A program made the position numbers and the translations under genes. The notes under the pieces are model-generated. The model saw nothing but the letters and a program-made list of their open reading frames with translations. It did not search any database and was not told the DNA's origin. Shown here piece by piece: positions 1 through 7,687 of a stretch of DNA of 44,994 nucleotides (position 1 is its first letter; each line of letters opens with the position of its first letter). The stretch is from Rhodococcus sp. (in: high G+C Gram-positive bacteria) (GTDB lineage: Bacteria > Actinomycetota > Actinomycetes > Mycobacteriales > Mycobacteriaceae): NCBI GenBank assembly GCA_004211695.1, contig SEEV01000021.1, positions 1 to 44,994 on the forward strand, written 5' to 3'.

Positions 1-222
1 AACCTCGTCGAACGCTGGTTCGGCGAGCTGACCAACCGCAAACTCCGCCGATCCACCCACCGCAGCGTGAAAGAACTCGAGACCGACGTCCAAGCCTGGA
101 TCGACGCATGGAACGACGATCCAAAACCCTTCGTGTGGACCAAAACCGCAGACGAAATCCTGGACAACCTCGCCAACTACTGCACGCGGATTAATCAACT
201 GAACAACGACTCAGGACACTAG
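1..222 (+). CDS. IS630-family transposase, C-terminal fragment (5' end outside window)
   Basis: Open in frame 1 from the first base to TAG at 220-222 (73 residues). The segment begins NLVERWFGELTNRKLRR and continues with a THRSVKELETD-like stretch, W-x-DAWNDDPKPF and a KTADEIL motif. This is the usual end of IS630/Tc1-like DDE transposases, containing the last acidic region of the catalytic domain and the C-terminal helix. The N-terminal DNA-binding domain and the first catalytic aspartates lie upstream of the window, so I cannot say whether the element is intact. It borders a stretch with several damaged genes, which fits a region shaped by mobile DNA. I could not identify the right inverted repeat after the stop codon. 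Confidence 0.85.
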   Translation, partial: NLVERWFGELTNRKLRRSTHRSVKELETDVQAWIDAWNDDPKPFVWTKTADEILDNLANYCTRINQLNNDSGH

Positions 223-268
223 CCGATCGTTGAACGGGCGGGATCGACGAGTGCGACCCCACCCGTGT

Positions 269-481
269 TCACTCGACGCCGAGCATCACCTCGGTGGACT
301 TGACGAGCACGGTCGCCGCAACGCCAGCCTTCAGTCCGAGTTCCTCGACCGTCTCCTTCGTGATCGAGGCGGTCACGATCTGCTCGCCGCCATCGAGCTT
401 GACCTTCACCGTGGCCATCACACTGCCGATAGTTACGTCGGTGATCGTTCCGCTGAGTTGATTGCGGGTGGACAGACGCAT
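269..481 (-). CDS. Molybdopterin/molybdate-binding Mop (TOBE) domain protein
   Basis: A 70-residue protein beginning MRLSTRNQLSGTI. The pattern S-x-RNQL-x-G-x-I near the start, a central basic-hydrophobic strand (ATVKVKLDGG), then T-x-SITKE-x-VEELGLK-G and VLVKST-V-LGVE at the end is the single-TOBE Mop fold. Free-standing Mop proteins of 68-70 residues assemble into hexamers that bind molybdate or tungstate in the cytoplasm. The ATG at 479-481 is chosen because family members start with M-R/K-L-S-x-RNQ; an in-frame start eight codons upstream would add an unrelated extension. No modABC transporter or molybdenum-cofactor gene is next to it, so it is probably a stand-alone storage or homeostasis protein. 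That role is inferred from the family. Confidence 0.85.
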   Translation of the reverse strand: MRLSTRNQLSGTITDVTIGSVMATVKVKLDGGEQIVTASITKETVEELGLKAGVAATVLVKSTEVMLGVE

Positions 482-1174
482 CGTGGACCTCCATCGTGTC
501 GGCACCTACGAGGTGACGGTAGTCGGAGCCTCCCAGTCGCTGATCCCTTTCCGAAATACGAACCACCAGCGAGACAGTCTGGCCGACAGCGCTCCGGCGG
601 GCAGGTTGTGCCGCAAGCGGATCCATGACGCAGAATCCGACGGCGACACTCGCTGGCTCGTCCTCGAGACCCACGCAATCCACCTGGACGTGTTGCAGCG
701 TCGGATCGGTGATTCGCCCGGGATGTCCGTGAAACAGCAAGGCAGGCCGCGACGCCGGATCGAGAATGTCTCGGTCGGTGTCCTGCCCCCTATAGGCCAC
801 CGGAGTGCCGCGCTGTATCCGATTCGTCGCGATCGCCTCGTCCCGCTCCACTCAGTCAGTATCCGTGCCGCTCGAGCGACTCGGCGAAGGAATCGCGCCC
901 CACAGGACGGACAGGAGTGGCGAGCCCGCCTGTCTGGAGCGATCGACGGTCACCGATAGCGGATTGTTGACCGGCGAGGGTCGGTGAAGGTCGCACTGGA
1001 GGTATTCGAACCGTCGGCCAGCCGACCCCGGATGAGTTCTGGCGCCCCGCAAGACGGATGAAAATACCTGACACAAGATGTCAGGGTCTCAGTGCGAGCA
1101 TGGTTTAACCGCTCGGTGCCGATCGTGGATGTGGATCGGACTCCGGATCGACGTGACGACAGACAAGGACCTCC
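482..1174. other. Long intergenic stretch without a convincing gene
   Basis: About 690 bases between the Mop gene and the PPOX-like gene. Several overlapping reading frames are open on both strands, but none has a recognisable domain, a good ribosome site and a plausible start together. A minus-strand frame from about 851 to 510 reads like coding sequence in places but continues into the Mop gene in the wrong frame. It could be the remnant of a gene; I cannot name it. The region may also carry the promoter of the gene starting at 1175, though I see no clear -35/-10 pair. Confidence 0.4.
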
Positions 1175-1705
1175 ATGCGCGAAACACCAGAAGAGCTCAA
1201 AGAACTCCAGGCCCTCCTCGACGCCTCCCTGTCGCGCTCCACCTCACATCTGCGTTCGATCATCAACACCGAGCGCACACTGACCGCGGAGCAGCTCACC
1301 GACGTCATCACCGGCATGTGCGCCCTCGCCCTGTCCACCGTCACAGCCAAAGGCGACCCGCGGATCAGCGGTGTGGACGGGCATTTCCTGCACGGAAAGT
1401 GGCACTTCGGCACGGCGCGCGGCGCCGCCAAGGCCCGCCACCTCGCCGCCCGGCCCGCCGTCAGTGCCGCGCACATGCGCGGGGAGGACCTGGGCGTGTT
1501 CACGCACGGCACGGTGGAGATCCTCAACCCGCAGGACGGCGAGCCGGCCGCAGACTGGCCAGACCTGCTCGCCTACTTCAAAACCTTCTACGGCGAAGAC
1601 TTCTTCGACTGGGACAACGAGGTGGTCTACTACCGGCTGCATCCGCACTGGATGACTGTTTACGCAGCCGACATCGCAAAGCTCGCTGCGGAGTCCCGGT
1701 TCTGA
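1175..1705 (+). CDS. Pyridoxamine 5'-phosphate oxidase-like (FMN-binding split-barrel) protein
   Basis: 176 residues starting MRETPEELKELQ, with an AAGGA ribosome site about 8 bases before the ATG. After an N-terminal helical segment containing RTLTAEQL, the core reads ALSTVTAKGDPRISGVDGHF, then a K/R-rich AARGAAKARHL stretch, then FTHGTVEIL. This strand order is typical of the PPOX/general-stress FMN split barrel, in which A-TV-x-GxP-x-S lies beside the flavin phosphate. The C-terminal half (FYGEDFFDWDNEV-YYRLHPHWM-VYA) is a common ending of actinobacterial members. Such proteins bind FMN or F420 and act as oxidases, reductases or haem-handling proteins in the cytosol; substrate and cofactor cannot be read from the sequence. 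The gene ends 46 bases before the ferritin-like pseudogene on the same strand. Confidence 0.75.
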   Translation: MRETPEELKELQALLDASLSRSTSHLRSIINTERTLTAEQLTDVITGMCALALSTVTAKGDPRISGVDGHFLHGKWHFGTARGAAKARHLAARPAVSAAHMRGEDLGVFTHGTVEILNPQDGEPAADWPDLLAYFKTFYGEDFFDWDNEVVYYRLHPHWMTVYAADIAKLAAESRF

Positions 1706-1751
1706 TCGGTGACCGGACCTCGATCTGAGTGTTTCGCTCTACGCTTCCTGT

Positions 1752-2452
1752 ATGAGCATGCCGTAGACCTGGTCCGCTGACTTCGTGGACCGGGCCGCGC
1801 GGCGGGCCACCGAACCCGAACCGGACTGGTCCCACGGTTGCCAGCTGCCGTCGGCGGTGGCACGGAGCCTGCAGAAGTTCCAGGTGGGAGAGAGAGTGGC
1901 GAAGGCGCCCACCTGATCGTCAAGGCAGACGCTGCGGGCGACCCCGACTTCGCGGCCGCCGTGCGACTGTTCGTCGCCGAGGAGCAAAACCATGCGCGGA
2001 TGCTGGCGTCGTTGCTGCGATCCGGCGGCGTCCCGGCAACGGGCCGGCACTGGTCCGACACTGTTTCCGTGCAGCTGCGTCGGCTGATGGGGTTACGGCT
2101 CGAGCTCATGGTCCTGGCCGTCGCGGAAGTTGTCGCGCTGCGTTGCTACCGTGCGCTCGTCGACGGCGGGCGGAGGCGACGCGTTGCCAGCCGTCGCCTG
2201 AGCGTCGGCTTCGCTCGTACACCGGCGCCGGTCCGGGCCGCGGTCAGGCGGGCCTTCGTCGCCGACACGATGTGGTTGTTCGACAGTGCCACCGCGGCGG
2301 TGTTCACACCCGGCGCGCCGACCGTGGCGGCGGGGAGCAGGATGGGCTCGATCGACCATCAGGTCGCGCTCCATGGACCCCGGTGCCCCAAATCGGGATC
2401 ACCCCCCGGCGAGCAAGGTAACCTTCCGCCGTCGGCTACACGATCGCCGTAA
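1752..2452 (+). pseudogene. Ferritin-like (diiron-type) protein gene, broken by nonsense and frameshift
   Basis: The natural start ATG-AGC-ATG-CCG (1752) is followed at once by TAG (1764-1766), then by coding sequence in the same frame (ADFVDRAARRATEPEPDW, ending LQKFQVGE). At a GAGAGAGAG run (1888-1896) the coherent sequence moves to the frame of position 1838, as if two bases had been added. It then continues SGEGAHLIVKADAAGDP and VRLFVAEEQNHARML, followed by RLMGLRLELMVLAVAEVVALRCYRAL. The E-E-x-x-H-A pattern is that of a ferritin-like four-helix protein. After YRALVDGG (about 2160) the expected helix with the next E-x-x-H is missing and the sequence resumes near [13 protein letters not shown]. 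There are therefore at least three lesions: nonsense, 2-base insertion and internal deletion. The family assignment is from memory of actinobacterial homologues. Confidence 0.6.
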
Positions 2453-2584
2453 AGAGCCGGCCGCGCCAGACCGTGCTGTGAGGTCACCGACGACATCGAC
2501 GCCACCCGGACTGCGCTGGGCGGGCTGGGCTCGGGAAGCTGCGCTGGCGATGATTCGGCGGCCATGGCAGTGTCGATATTTGAC

Positions 2585-3472
2585 ATGAGGACACTCGCAA
2601 TCACCCAGAACATCACCCTCGACGGCTCCATCGAAATGCTCGGCGACTGGTTCGACCCCGCGGATCAGGATCCGGAACTGCTGGCGGCGACTCGCCTGCA
2701 GTCCGAGCGCGCGGACGCGATCTTGCTGGGTCGGCAGACGTTCGAGGACTTCCGCGGCTACTGGCCCCAACAGACCGATGACCAGACCGGGATTACCGAC
2801 GAGCTCAACCAGATCCAGAAGTACGTCGTCTCCTCGACCATGGCCGACCCGCAGTGGCGGAACTCGACCGTGCTCACGGGCGACTGGATCGCCCGGGTGC
2901 GGGCCCTGAAGGAGCAGGAGGGCCGCGACATCGTGGTCACCGGCAGCATCATGCTCACCCATGCCCTGATCGAGTCCGGTCTGGTCGACGAGTACCGGTT
3001 GTTCGTCTACCCCGCCGTCCAGGGCAGGGGGAGAAGGCTGTTCCCCGACGGGTACGAGATGCCGAGGCTGCAGCTGCGCGAGGCCCGAGGCTTCCAGAAC
3101 GGCGTCTCCCTGCTGCGCTACACCGTCGGTGCCGCGGCACGCGCGATCGCCGACAAACTGACGACGGGCCACATCCTCGCCATCGACAGGTCCGCCACGG
3201 CGATCGCACAGCTGAAAGCGTGCTCGAGTGACCAGATTGCCGCAGGCCGCCTGAGCGCACGCCACGTGGCCATCGAGGACTTCACCCTGGCCGGTGATGA
3301 GGAGCCGTTCGACCTCGTTTTCGCGATCCGCGTCGGCGCACTCGACGGCAGGCACCCACACGCCGGGAGAGCAGCCATCGAACACATCGCGGCAGCAACC
3401 CACCCACGCGCCCGACTCTTCATCGACGGTGGACACCCCCTACGCGAACTGCCCATCCACGGGCCCACCTAG
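2585..3472 (+). CDS. Chimeric ORF: RibD/DHFR-like reductase joined to the C-terminal part of a SAM methyltransferase
   Basis: The ATG at 2585 (MRTLAITQNITLDGSIEML) matches the start of the YyaP/RibD C-terminal reductase family; an upstream in-frame ATG at 2564 is less likely. Residues 1-180 form a whole reductase: ITLDG near the start, LLGRQTFEDFRGYW, a KYVVSST strand, IVVTGS-x-MLTHAL, DEYRLFVYP and a FQNGVSLLRYT end. Instead of stopping, the frame runs on from about 3122 into GHILAIDRSATAIAQ, RHVAIEDF, EPFDLVFAIRVGAL and RARLFIDGG. These are strands beta-2 to beta-5 or later of a class I SAM-dependent methyltransferase. The glycine-rich SAM motif I expected before GHILAIDRS is absent, so the second half should be inactive. 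I read this as a deletion fusion of two neighbouring genes. The reductase half may still work, probably NADPH-dependent with an unknown substrate. Confidence 0.75.
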   Translation: MRTLAITQNITLDGSIEMLGDWFDPADQDPELLAATRLQSERADAILLGRQTFEDFRGYWPQQTDDQTGITDELNQIQKYVVSSTMADPQWRNSTVLTGDWIARVRALKEQEGRDIVVTGSIMLTHALIESGLVDEYRLFVYPAVQGRGRRLFPDGYEMPRLQLREARGFQNGVSLLRYTVGAAARAIADKLTTGHILAIDRSATAIAQLKACSSDQIAAGRLSARHVAIEDFTLAGDEEPFDLVFAIRVGALDGRHPHAGRAAIEHIAAATHPRARLFIDGGHPLRELPIHGPT

Positions 3473-3706
3473 CCAACCGAGGACCTGACCTCGCTGAGCT
3501 GCGCAATCCCGGTAGCCCGTCCGGTGACGATCTTTCATCTCAGGGCGAGGACCGGGACACCTTCCGAAGAGCTTCCGGACTCACGGAGGCGACGGGCCTC
3601 GTCGAGTGACAGAAACCGGCGAGCCATCTCCACGTTCTCCTACGGCACGCAACGACCCCGTCGGTTCGAACACGAGCCGCCACACCATACGAGCCGGCTG
3701 CGATGG

Positions 3707-5272
3707 TCAGCCGATGCGCGGAACGAGGGTGAAGTGGCCGACGCCTCGCGCGGCGGAGAACACGTCCCACGACATGTGCCCGCCGGGACCGCTTCCTTCC
3801 TCGTACAGGAGATCGAACGCGGGGTTCACCGGCGCGAGGCGGTAGTCGAAGAAGGCGTAATTACCCCGCAGCAGTGCGCGGGCCGGTTCGTTCGCCTCGG
3901 CGAGCCGGGGGACCAACCGGTCCTCGACCACCAATCCGCGGTCGGAGAACTCGTCGACGATGACGCATTCACAGAAGTAGGCGAGGGTGCCGATCTCACC
4001 GGGCGACCTCACCGGCGCATCCCCGACCAGGGCACCGACCGCGCGGCCGACCCGCTCGTAGTCGTGCGCGCTCGCCCAGTTGCCGAAGATGGGCGGCGCA
4101 GCCCAGGGGAGACCGCCTTTCACGTCGTAGTACACCGCGCCGACTCCCAGCACGCCGAGCAGAACGGCCAGCGCGCCGGCGCCGCCGCGATCCGACGTGC
4201 CGCGTGCGGTGTTCCAGTAGATACCGACCGCGAGGACCGCGAAGATCGCCAGCGTCGTCGCAGGCGCCACGTAATACCAGTGGTACGGCACGGTGTCGAG
4301 GACGACGTAGGCGATGTAGTAGAGAACGCCGGACAGCCCGAGCGCGAGCAGTGGCCCCGGTACGGGGGCGGGTCGCTTCCACGACAGTGCGTATGAGGCG
4401 AGGGCGAGCACCACCAGCAGAACCGCGAGGGCGGCCGGCCCGAACGATGCCACGGTTCGCCACGGGTTGGACTCGAAATACATGATCGGGCCGGTGAGGT
4501 AGTTGAAACCGCCCACGTCGGAGGCCTGGCCCTGCTTGATCAGGAAGGTGTCGGGCAGAGCCGAACCGAGGACGACCCAGCTGAACGCGTACCAGGGTCC
4601 GGCGACCGCGGCGAAGCCGGCGGCGGTGCGGCGCAACTGCGTGCGGATCGCCGGCGACAAGGCCGCGATGACGACGACGAAAACGAGCAGGTCCAGCCGC
4701 ACGAGCACCGCCGCGCCCGCGGCCGCACCGAACCAGGCGGCCCTGCCGTCGAGGGCGAACCACACCATCACCACGACGGCGGCCGGTATCAGCAGCACCT
4801 CGAGCCCGACCGCGGACAACACGAACGGGTTGAACACCACCAGTGCACCGGCGAGCCACGCCCAGGCACTTCCGAGCCCCAGTCGCTGACCTGTCCGCGC
4901 CAGCACCCACCCCAGCAGGGCGGTGACCACCACGTTGAGCATTCCGAGTGCGAGCAGGGGATCGGCCGGGCCCCACAGCCTGGTCAGGAATGTCAACGCA
5001 CCGAGCGCCAGCACGTTCAGCGGGGAGGTCGACGTGTTGGCGGTCAGCCCGTGGACAATCGCCCACTCCCCGTGGACAGCCAGGTTCCGGGCAGCCGACA
5101 AACTGATGAAGGCATCGTCGGTGAGGCTCGCGGAGACAACCCAGAACAGTACGGCCGCCGCCGCCGCGCCGGCCGCGGCAAGGATCGCCGGCTTCCGGAA
5201 CGAGTGCGGTGTCGGCGACGGCGTCAGCCGATCGATCGGCTCGTTCAGCAATCCTGTGGACACCGCGCACAT
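3707..5272 (-). CDS. Polytopic GT-C-like glycosyltransferase (probable arabinosyl/mannosyltransferase of the envelope)
   Basis: 521 residues from ATG at 5270-5272 (MCAVSTGLLNEPIDRL). A longer frame starts upstream, but that extension is Pro/Ser/Arg-rich and not conserved-looking. The protein has a first membrane helix at about residues 27-50, immediately followed by TDDAFIS, with adjacent aspartates at about 52-53 at the expected external edge of helix 1. About ten further hydrophobic helices follow, and then a soluble C-terminal domain (YERVGRAVGALVG to VLVPRIG-like end). The acidic pair after helix 1 and the STSPLNVL segment resemble polyprenyl-phosphate-sugar-dependent GT-C enzymes such as the mycobacterial arabinosyltransferase AftB, but it is shorter and I cannot assign a substrate. 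It would act on the outer face of the membrane with decaprenyl- or polyprenyl-phosphate sugars. It is transcribed alone on the minus strand. Confidence 0.65.
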   Translation of the reverse strand: MCAVSTGLLNEPIDRLTPSPTPHSFRKPAILAAAGAAAAAVLFWVVSASLTDDAFISLSAARNLAVHGEWAIVHGLTANTSTSPLNVLALGALTFLTRLWGPADPLLALGMLNVVVTALLGWVLARTGQRLGLGSAWAWLAGALVVFNPFVLSAVGLEVLLIPAAVVVMVWFALDGRAAWFGAAAGAAVLVRLDLLVFVVVIAALSPAIRTQLRRTAAGFAAVAGPWYAFSWVVLGSALPDTFLIKQGQASDVGGFNYLTGPIMYFESNPWRTVASFGPAALAVLLVVLALASYALSWKRPAPVPGPLLALGLSGVLYYIAYVVLDTVPYHWYYVAPATTLAIFAVLAVGIYWNTARGTSDRGGAGALAVLLGVLGVGAVYYDVKGGLPWAAPPIFGNWASAHDYERVGRAVGALVGDAPVRSPGEIGTLAYFCECVIVDEFSDRGLVVEDRLVPRLAEANEPARALLRGNYAFFDYRLAPVNPAFDLLYEEGSGPGGHMSWDVFSAARGVGHFTLVPRIG

Positions 5273-5515
5273 CCTAGAGAGTGTGGGCGGGACCGCTGCT
5301 CGCAGCCGCCGATTTCCAGGCGAACAGTGTGATGCCGTCGGGGAGACGGCATGCTGCGCGATTGCTGAGGGCAATCAACTGTTTAACCGCGAAAGAAGAC
5401 GGGAATTCGACGGCCCAGGGTCGGACGCGTCACCGGTGGCACGCCCGATCCAGGTTCCGCGGGTTGAGCCCCCAGGCCGCGGGACCGCCGCCGGCATCGC
5501 GGCCGGTTGTGACGT

Positions 5516-5800
5516 CTACTCGCTGAATTCGCCCATCGCGGGTGTCCATTCGCGGATGTGCACCTTCGCGACGAGATTTTCCTGGGCGAACGGATCCTGC
5601 GCGAACAGGCGTGCGAGGGTGTCCTCGTCCGCGGCCTCGACGATGAACAGCGCACCGTGGCCATTGGCGAGGGGCCCGGTCGAACGCACGATCTTGCGGC
5701 GGACCAGTTCGGACACCCACCCGCGATGTTGGGTTCGGTGATCGTCACGAAGGGACGACGTCTCGGGGGTGTACGTGTATTCCACGACGAACAGCGACAT
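5516..5800 (-). CDS. YciI-like family protein
   Basis: 94 residues, ATG at 5798-5800 with GGGAAAG just upstream. It starts MSLFVVEYTY and has an R-x-x-H-R-x-W pattern early (RDDHRTQHRGWV), then LFIVEAADEDTL, RLFAQDPF and a C-terminal V-x-IREWTP strand. This is the ferredoxin-like YciI/YCII fold; the invariant His in the DHR(T)xH segment and the DPF motif are both present. Family members are small cytosolic dimers of uncertain enzymatic role. The gene starts 10 bases after the stop of the CBS-domain gene on the same strand, so the two are probably co-transcribed. Confidence 0.85.
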   Translation of the reverse strand: MSLFVVEYTYTPETSSLRDDHRTQHRGWVSELVRRKIVRSTGPLANGHGALFIVEAADEDTLARLFAQDPFAQENLVAKVHIREWTPAMGEFSE

Positions 5801-5810
5801 GCTTTCCCGC

Positions 5811-6239
5811 TCACCCGTGGTCGATGTACGACTCGAGTTGGTCGCGTTCGGTCTGCAGTTCGCCGATCCGGCTCTTCACCACGTCGCCGATGCTGACGAT
5901 TCCGACCAACTGCCCGTCGACGATCACCGGCAGGTGCCGGATCCGGCGTTCGGTCATGGTTTCGGCGAGACTGTCCACGGTGTCGGTCGGGAGGCACGCG
6001 AACACCGATGTCGTCATGATGTCCCGGACCTGCCCGTTCAAGATATCGGGGCCGCGCTCGTGGATGCGGCGCACCACGTCGCGTTCGGTGACGATTCCGA
6101 CGACGGCGTCGTTCTCCGTCACCACCAGGGCTCCGACGTTGTGCCTGGCGAGTTCGCCGATCAGCGTGCTGACCGACATCCCCGGATCCACCGTTACCAC
6201 GGCGGGACCTTTGTTCCGCAACACATCCGCGATTCGCAT
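5811..6239 (-). CDS. Two-CBS-domain protein
   Basis: 142 residues starting MRIADVLRNKGPAV (ATG at 6237-6239). A GTG eight codons upstream (6263) is an alternative start. Domain 1 (about residues 5-60) contains VVTVDPGMSVSTLIGEL, HNVGALVVTENDAVVGIVTERDVVRRI. Domain 2 (about 70-130) contains MTTSVFACLPTDTV, ERRIRHLPVIVDGQLVGIVSIGDVV. The G-I-V-T/S-x-x-D signature occurs in both, giving a Bateman module that normally binds adenine nucleotides such as AMP or ATP. No catalytic domain is fused, so it is a stand-alone CBS-pair protein, a class often linked to energy or redox sensing. It precedes the YciI gene in a likely two-gene operon. Confidence 0.9.
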   Translation of the reverse strand: MRIADVLRNKGPAVVTVDPGMSVSTLIGELARHNVGALVVTENDAVVGIVTERDVVRRIHERGPDILNGQVRDIMTTSVFACLPTDTVDSLAETMTERRIRHLPVIVDGQLVGIVSIGDVVKSRIGELQTERDQLESYIDHG

Positions 6240-6587
6240 CTGGAAACCCCGATCTGTGGGCACTCCAACTAGCCGAGACCTCGATCATAGGGGTGCATAC
6301 CTTCGGCGAGCAATGATGTGACCGATGGTGCCTCGACGGAAGGACGGGCGGGCCGGAGCTCCGGTTGCGCGCCGGTGAGGGTGAATCAACCTCCAGTTAC
6401 GCTGTGCTGCCGTGTGATTGGAACAGCGGGCCGTGCGACGGTGCGGTGACGGGGCATGCGACCGGCACCGAATTCCGCCGTGAGGCAACGATTCACCACT
6501 CGGGTGCCGCGGCAGGTGCCTCTGACTCTGGCGTCGAAACATTCGTCGCGGACGTATCGGCTACCGGAACGCCCAATACGCTCGCGA
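6240..6587. other. Intergenic stretch, nothing recognised
   Basis: About 350 bases between the start of the CBS gene and the stop of the DUF3099 gene. The reading frames are short and have no domain-like sequence. The left part must contain the promoter of the CBS-YciI pair and the right part the end of the DUF3099 transcript, but I see no confident promoter boxes or hairpin. Confidence 0.4.
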
Positions 6588-6935
6588 CTACGCCGATTTC
6601 GTGGAGGCCTGACGCGAAGACTCGGCCTTCGCCCACGGCGGCAGGTCGTCGACGAAAAGTCCGATAATCCACGGCAGCGGAAGCGACACCCCGAGGATCG
6701 CCACCGCCGCCCACGGATTTCCGGTCACGCCGTAGACCACTGCCGACAGCAGGAACGCGAGGGTTCGCAGCGCCATCACGATCACGTACTTGCGCACCCG
6801 CACCCGCTGCTGTTCCTCGAGGGACACGGAGGCCGTGGTGATACTGATCGGGTGCCGGGCGGTGCCACTCGGTGTGGCGGCCCGCCGAGGGTTCGAGCCG
6901 GTGACGGCGGATCGCAGCGCGTGGGAAAAGCTCAC
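6588..6935 (-). CDS. DUF3099 small membrane protein
   Basis: 115 residues, GTG start at 6933-6935. An N-terminal soluble part of about 40 residues, ending ITTASVSLEEQQRVRVRKYVI, is followed by two hydrophobic segments (MALRTLAFLLSAVVYGV and WAAVAILGVSLPLPWIIGLFV) and a short tail DDLPPWAKAES. The arrangement I-T-x-A-x-x-S-x-x-E-x-x-x-R-x-x-x-Y followed by a hairpin of two membrane helices is that of DUF3099, a family limited to Actinobacteria. No function is established. The gene runs opposite to the response regulator starting at 7001, with only 65 bases between the two starts, so the promoters must share that short gap. Confidence 0.8.
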   Translation of the reverse strand: MSFSHALRSAVTGSNPRRAATPSGTARHPISITTASVSLEEQQRVRVRKYVIVMALRTLAFLLSAVVYGVTGNPWAAVAILGVSLPLPWIIGLFVDDLPPWAKAESSRQASTKSA

Positions 6936-7000
6936 GGCACAGGACTACCCGGTAACCGGTGGACCGAACCGTACGAGGCCTGCGGTGTTAGGTTGGCGCT

Positions 7001-7660
7001 GTGCCGATCACCGTGCTACTCGTCGACGACCAGGAATTGATGCGCATGGGCCTCACCATGGTGCTCGACGCCCAGGACGACATCACCGTCGTCGGTGAGG
7101 CGAGCGACGGCGCTGCCGCTGTCGCCGCGGTCCGCAAACTCGAACCCGACGTGGTGTTGATGGACGTCCGGATGCCGGTGGTGGACGGGGTGAGTGCGAC
7201 CACGCAGATCCTGGAGTCGGGTGTCGCCAGCCGGGTGCTGGTGATGACGACCTTCGACCTCGACGAGCATGCGATGGGTGCGTTACGGGCCGGGGCCAGC
7301 GGTTTCCTGCTCAAGGACACCCCGTCGGAAGACCTGGTGTCGGCCATTCGCAGTGTGGCCGCGGGTGACGCCGTCGTGTCTCCGAAGGTGACCCGCCGAC
7401 TGCTGGCGCGGTTCCTCGACGACGGTCCGGCCCCGCGCCGTGACCCGGCGATCCTCGACGTGCTGACCGAGCGCGAACGGGAGGTGCTGCAGCTGGTGGC
7501 AACGGGGTTGTCGAACACGGAGATCGCCGCCCAGCTGTTCCTGTCGGAGTCGACCATCAAATCGCACGTGGGACGGATTCTCACCAAGTTGCACGTCCGG
7601 GACCGGGTGCAGGCAGTCGTGCTGGCCTACGAGACGGGCCTGGTGCGACCCGGCTCGTAG
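7001..7660 (+). CDS. NarL/FixJ-type response regulator, orphan
   Basis: 219 residues, GTG start at 7001. The receiver domain (1-120) has the acidic pair D9-D10 in LLVDDQELMR, the phosphoacceptor D55 in LMDVRMPVVDG, T83/T84 in VLVMTTF and K105 in GFLLKDTP. The C-terminal LuxR-type helix-turn-helix (about 152-215) has LTEREREVLQLVATGLSN, EIA-QLFLSE-TIKSHV and KLHVRDRVQAVV. All phosphorylation residues are present, so it should be a phosphorylation-controlled DNA-binding protein. The usual partner, a HisKA_3 histidine kinase gene next door, is missing: upstream is a divergent DUF3099 gene and downstream a convergent secreted protein. Its targets cannot be read from this window. Confidence 0.92.
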   Translation: MPITVLLVDDQELMRMGLTMVLDAQDDITVVGEASDGAAAVAAVRKLEPDVVLMDVRMPVVDGVSATTQILESGVASRVLVMTTFDLDEHAMGALRAGASGFLLKDTPSEDLVSAIRSVAAGDAVVSPKVTRRLLARFLDDGPAPRRDPAILDVLTEREREVLQLVATGLSNTEIAAQLFLSESTIKSHVGRILTKLHVRDRVQAVVLAYETGLVRPGS

Positions 7661-7687
7661 GCCGGCGGGTGGGGAAGCGGCCGGCTG

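Noticed and set aside
219..851. 210-codon minus-strand ORF covering the Mop gene and the upstream gap
   Set aside because: Its 3' half is out of frame with the well-supported Mop protein, and its 5' half has no family I recognise and no ribosome site. It is kept only as a possible remnant.
2399..3436. 345-codon minus-strand ORF opposite the reductase chimera
   Set aside because: Composition (Arg, Gly, Asp rich, no domains) is that of an antisense shadow of high-GC coding sequence. The plus strand carries clear reductase motifs.
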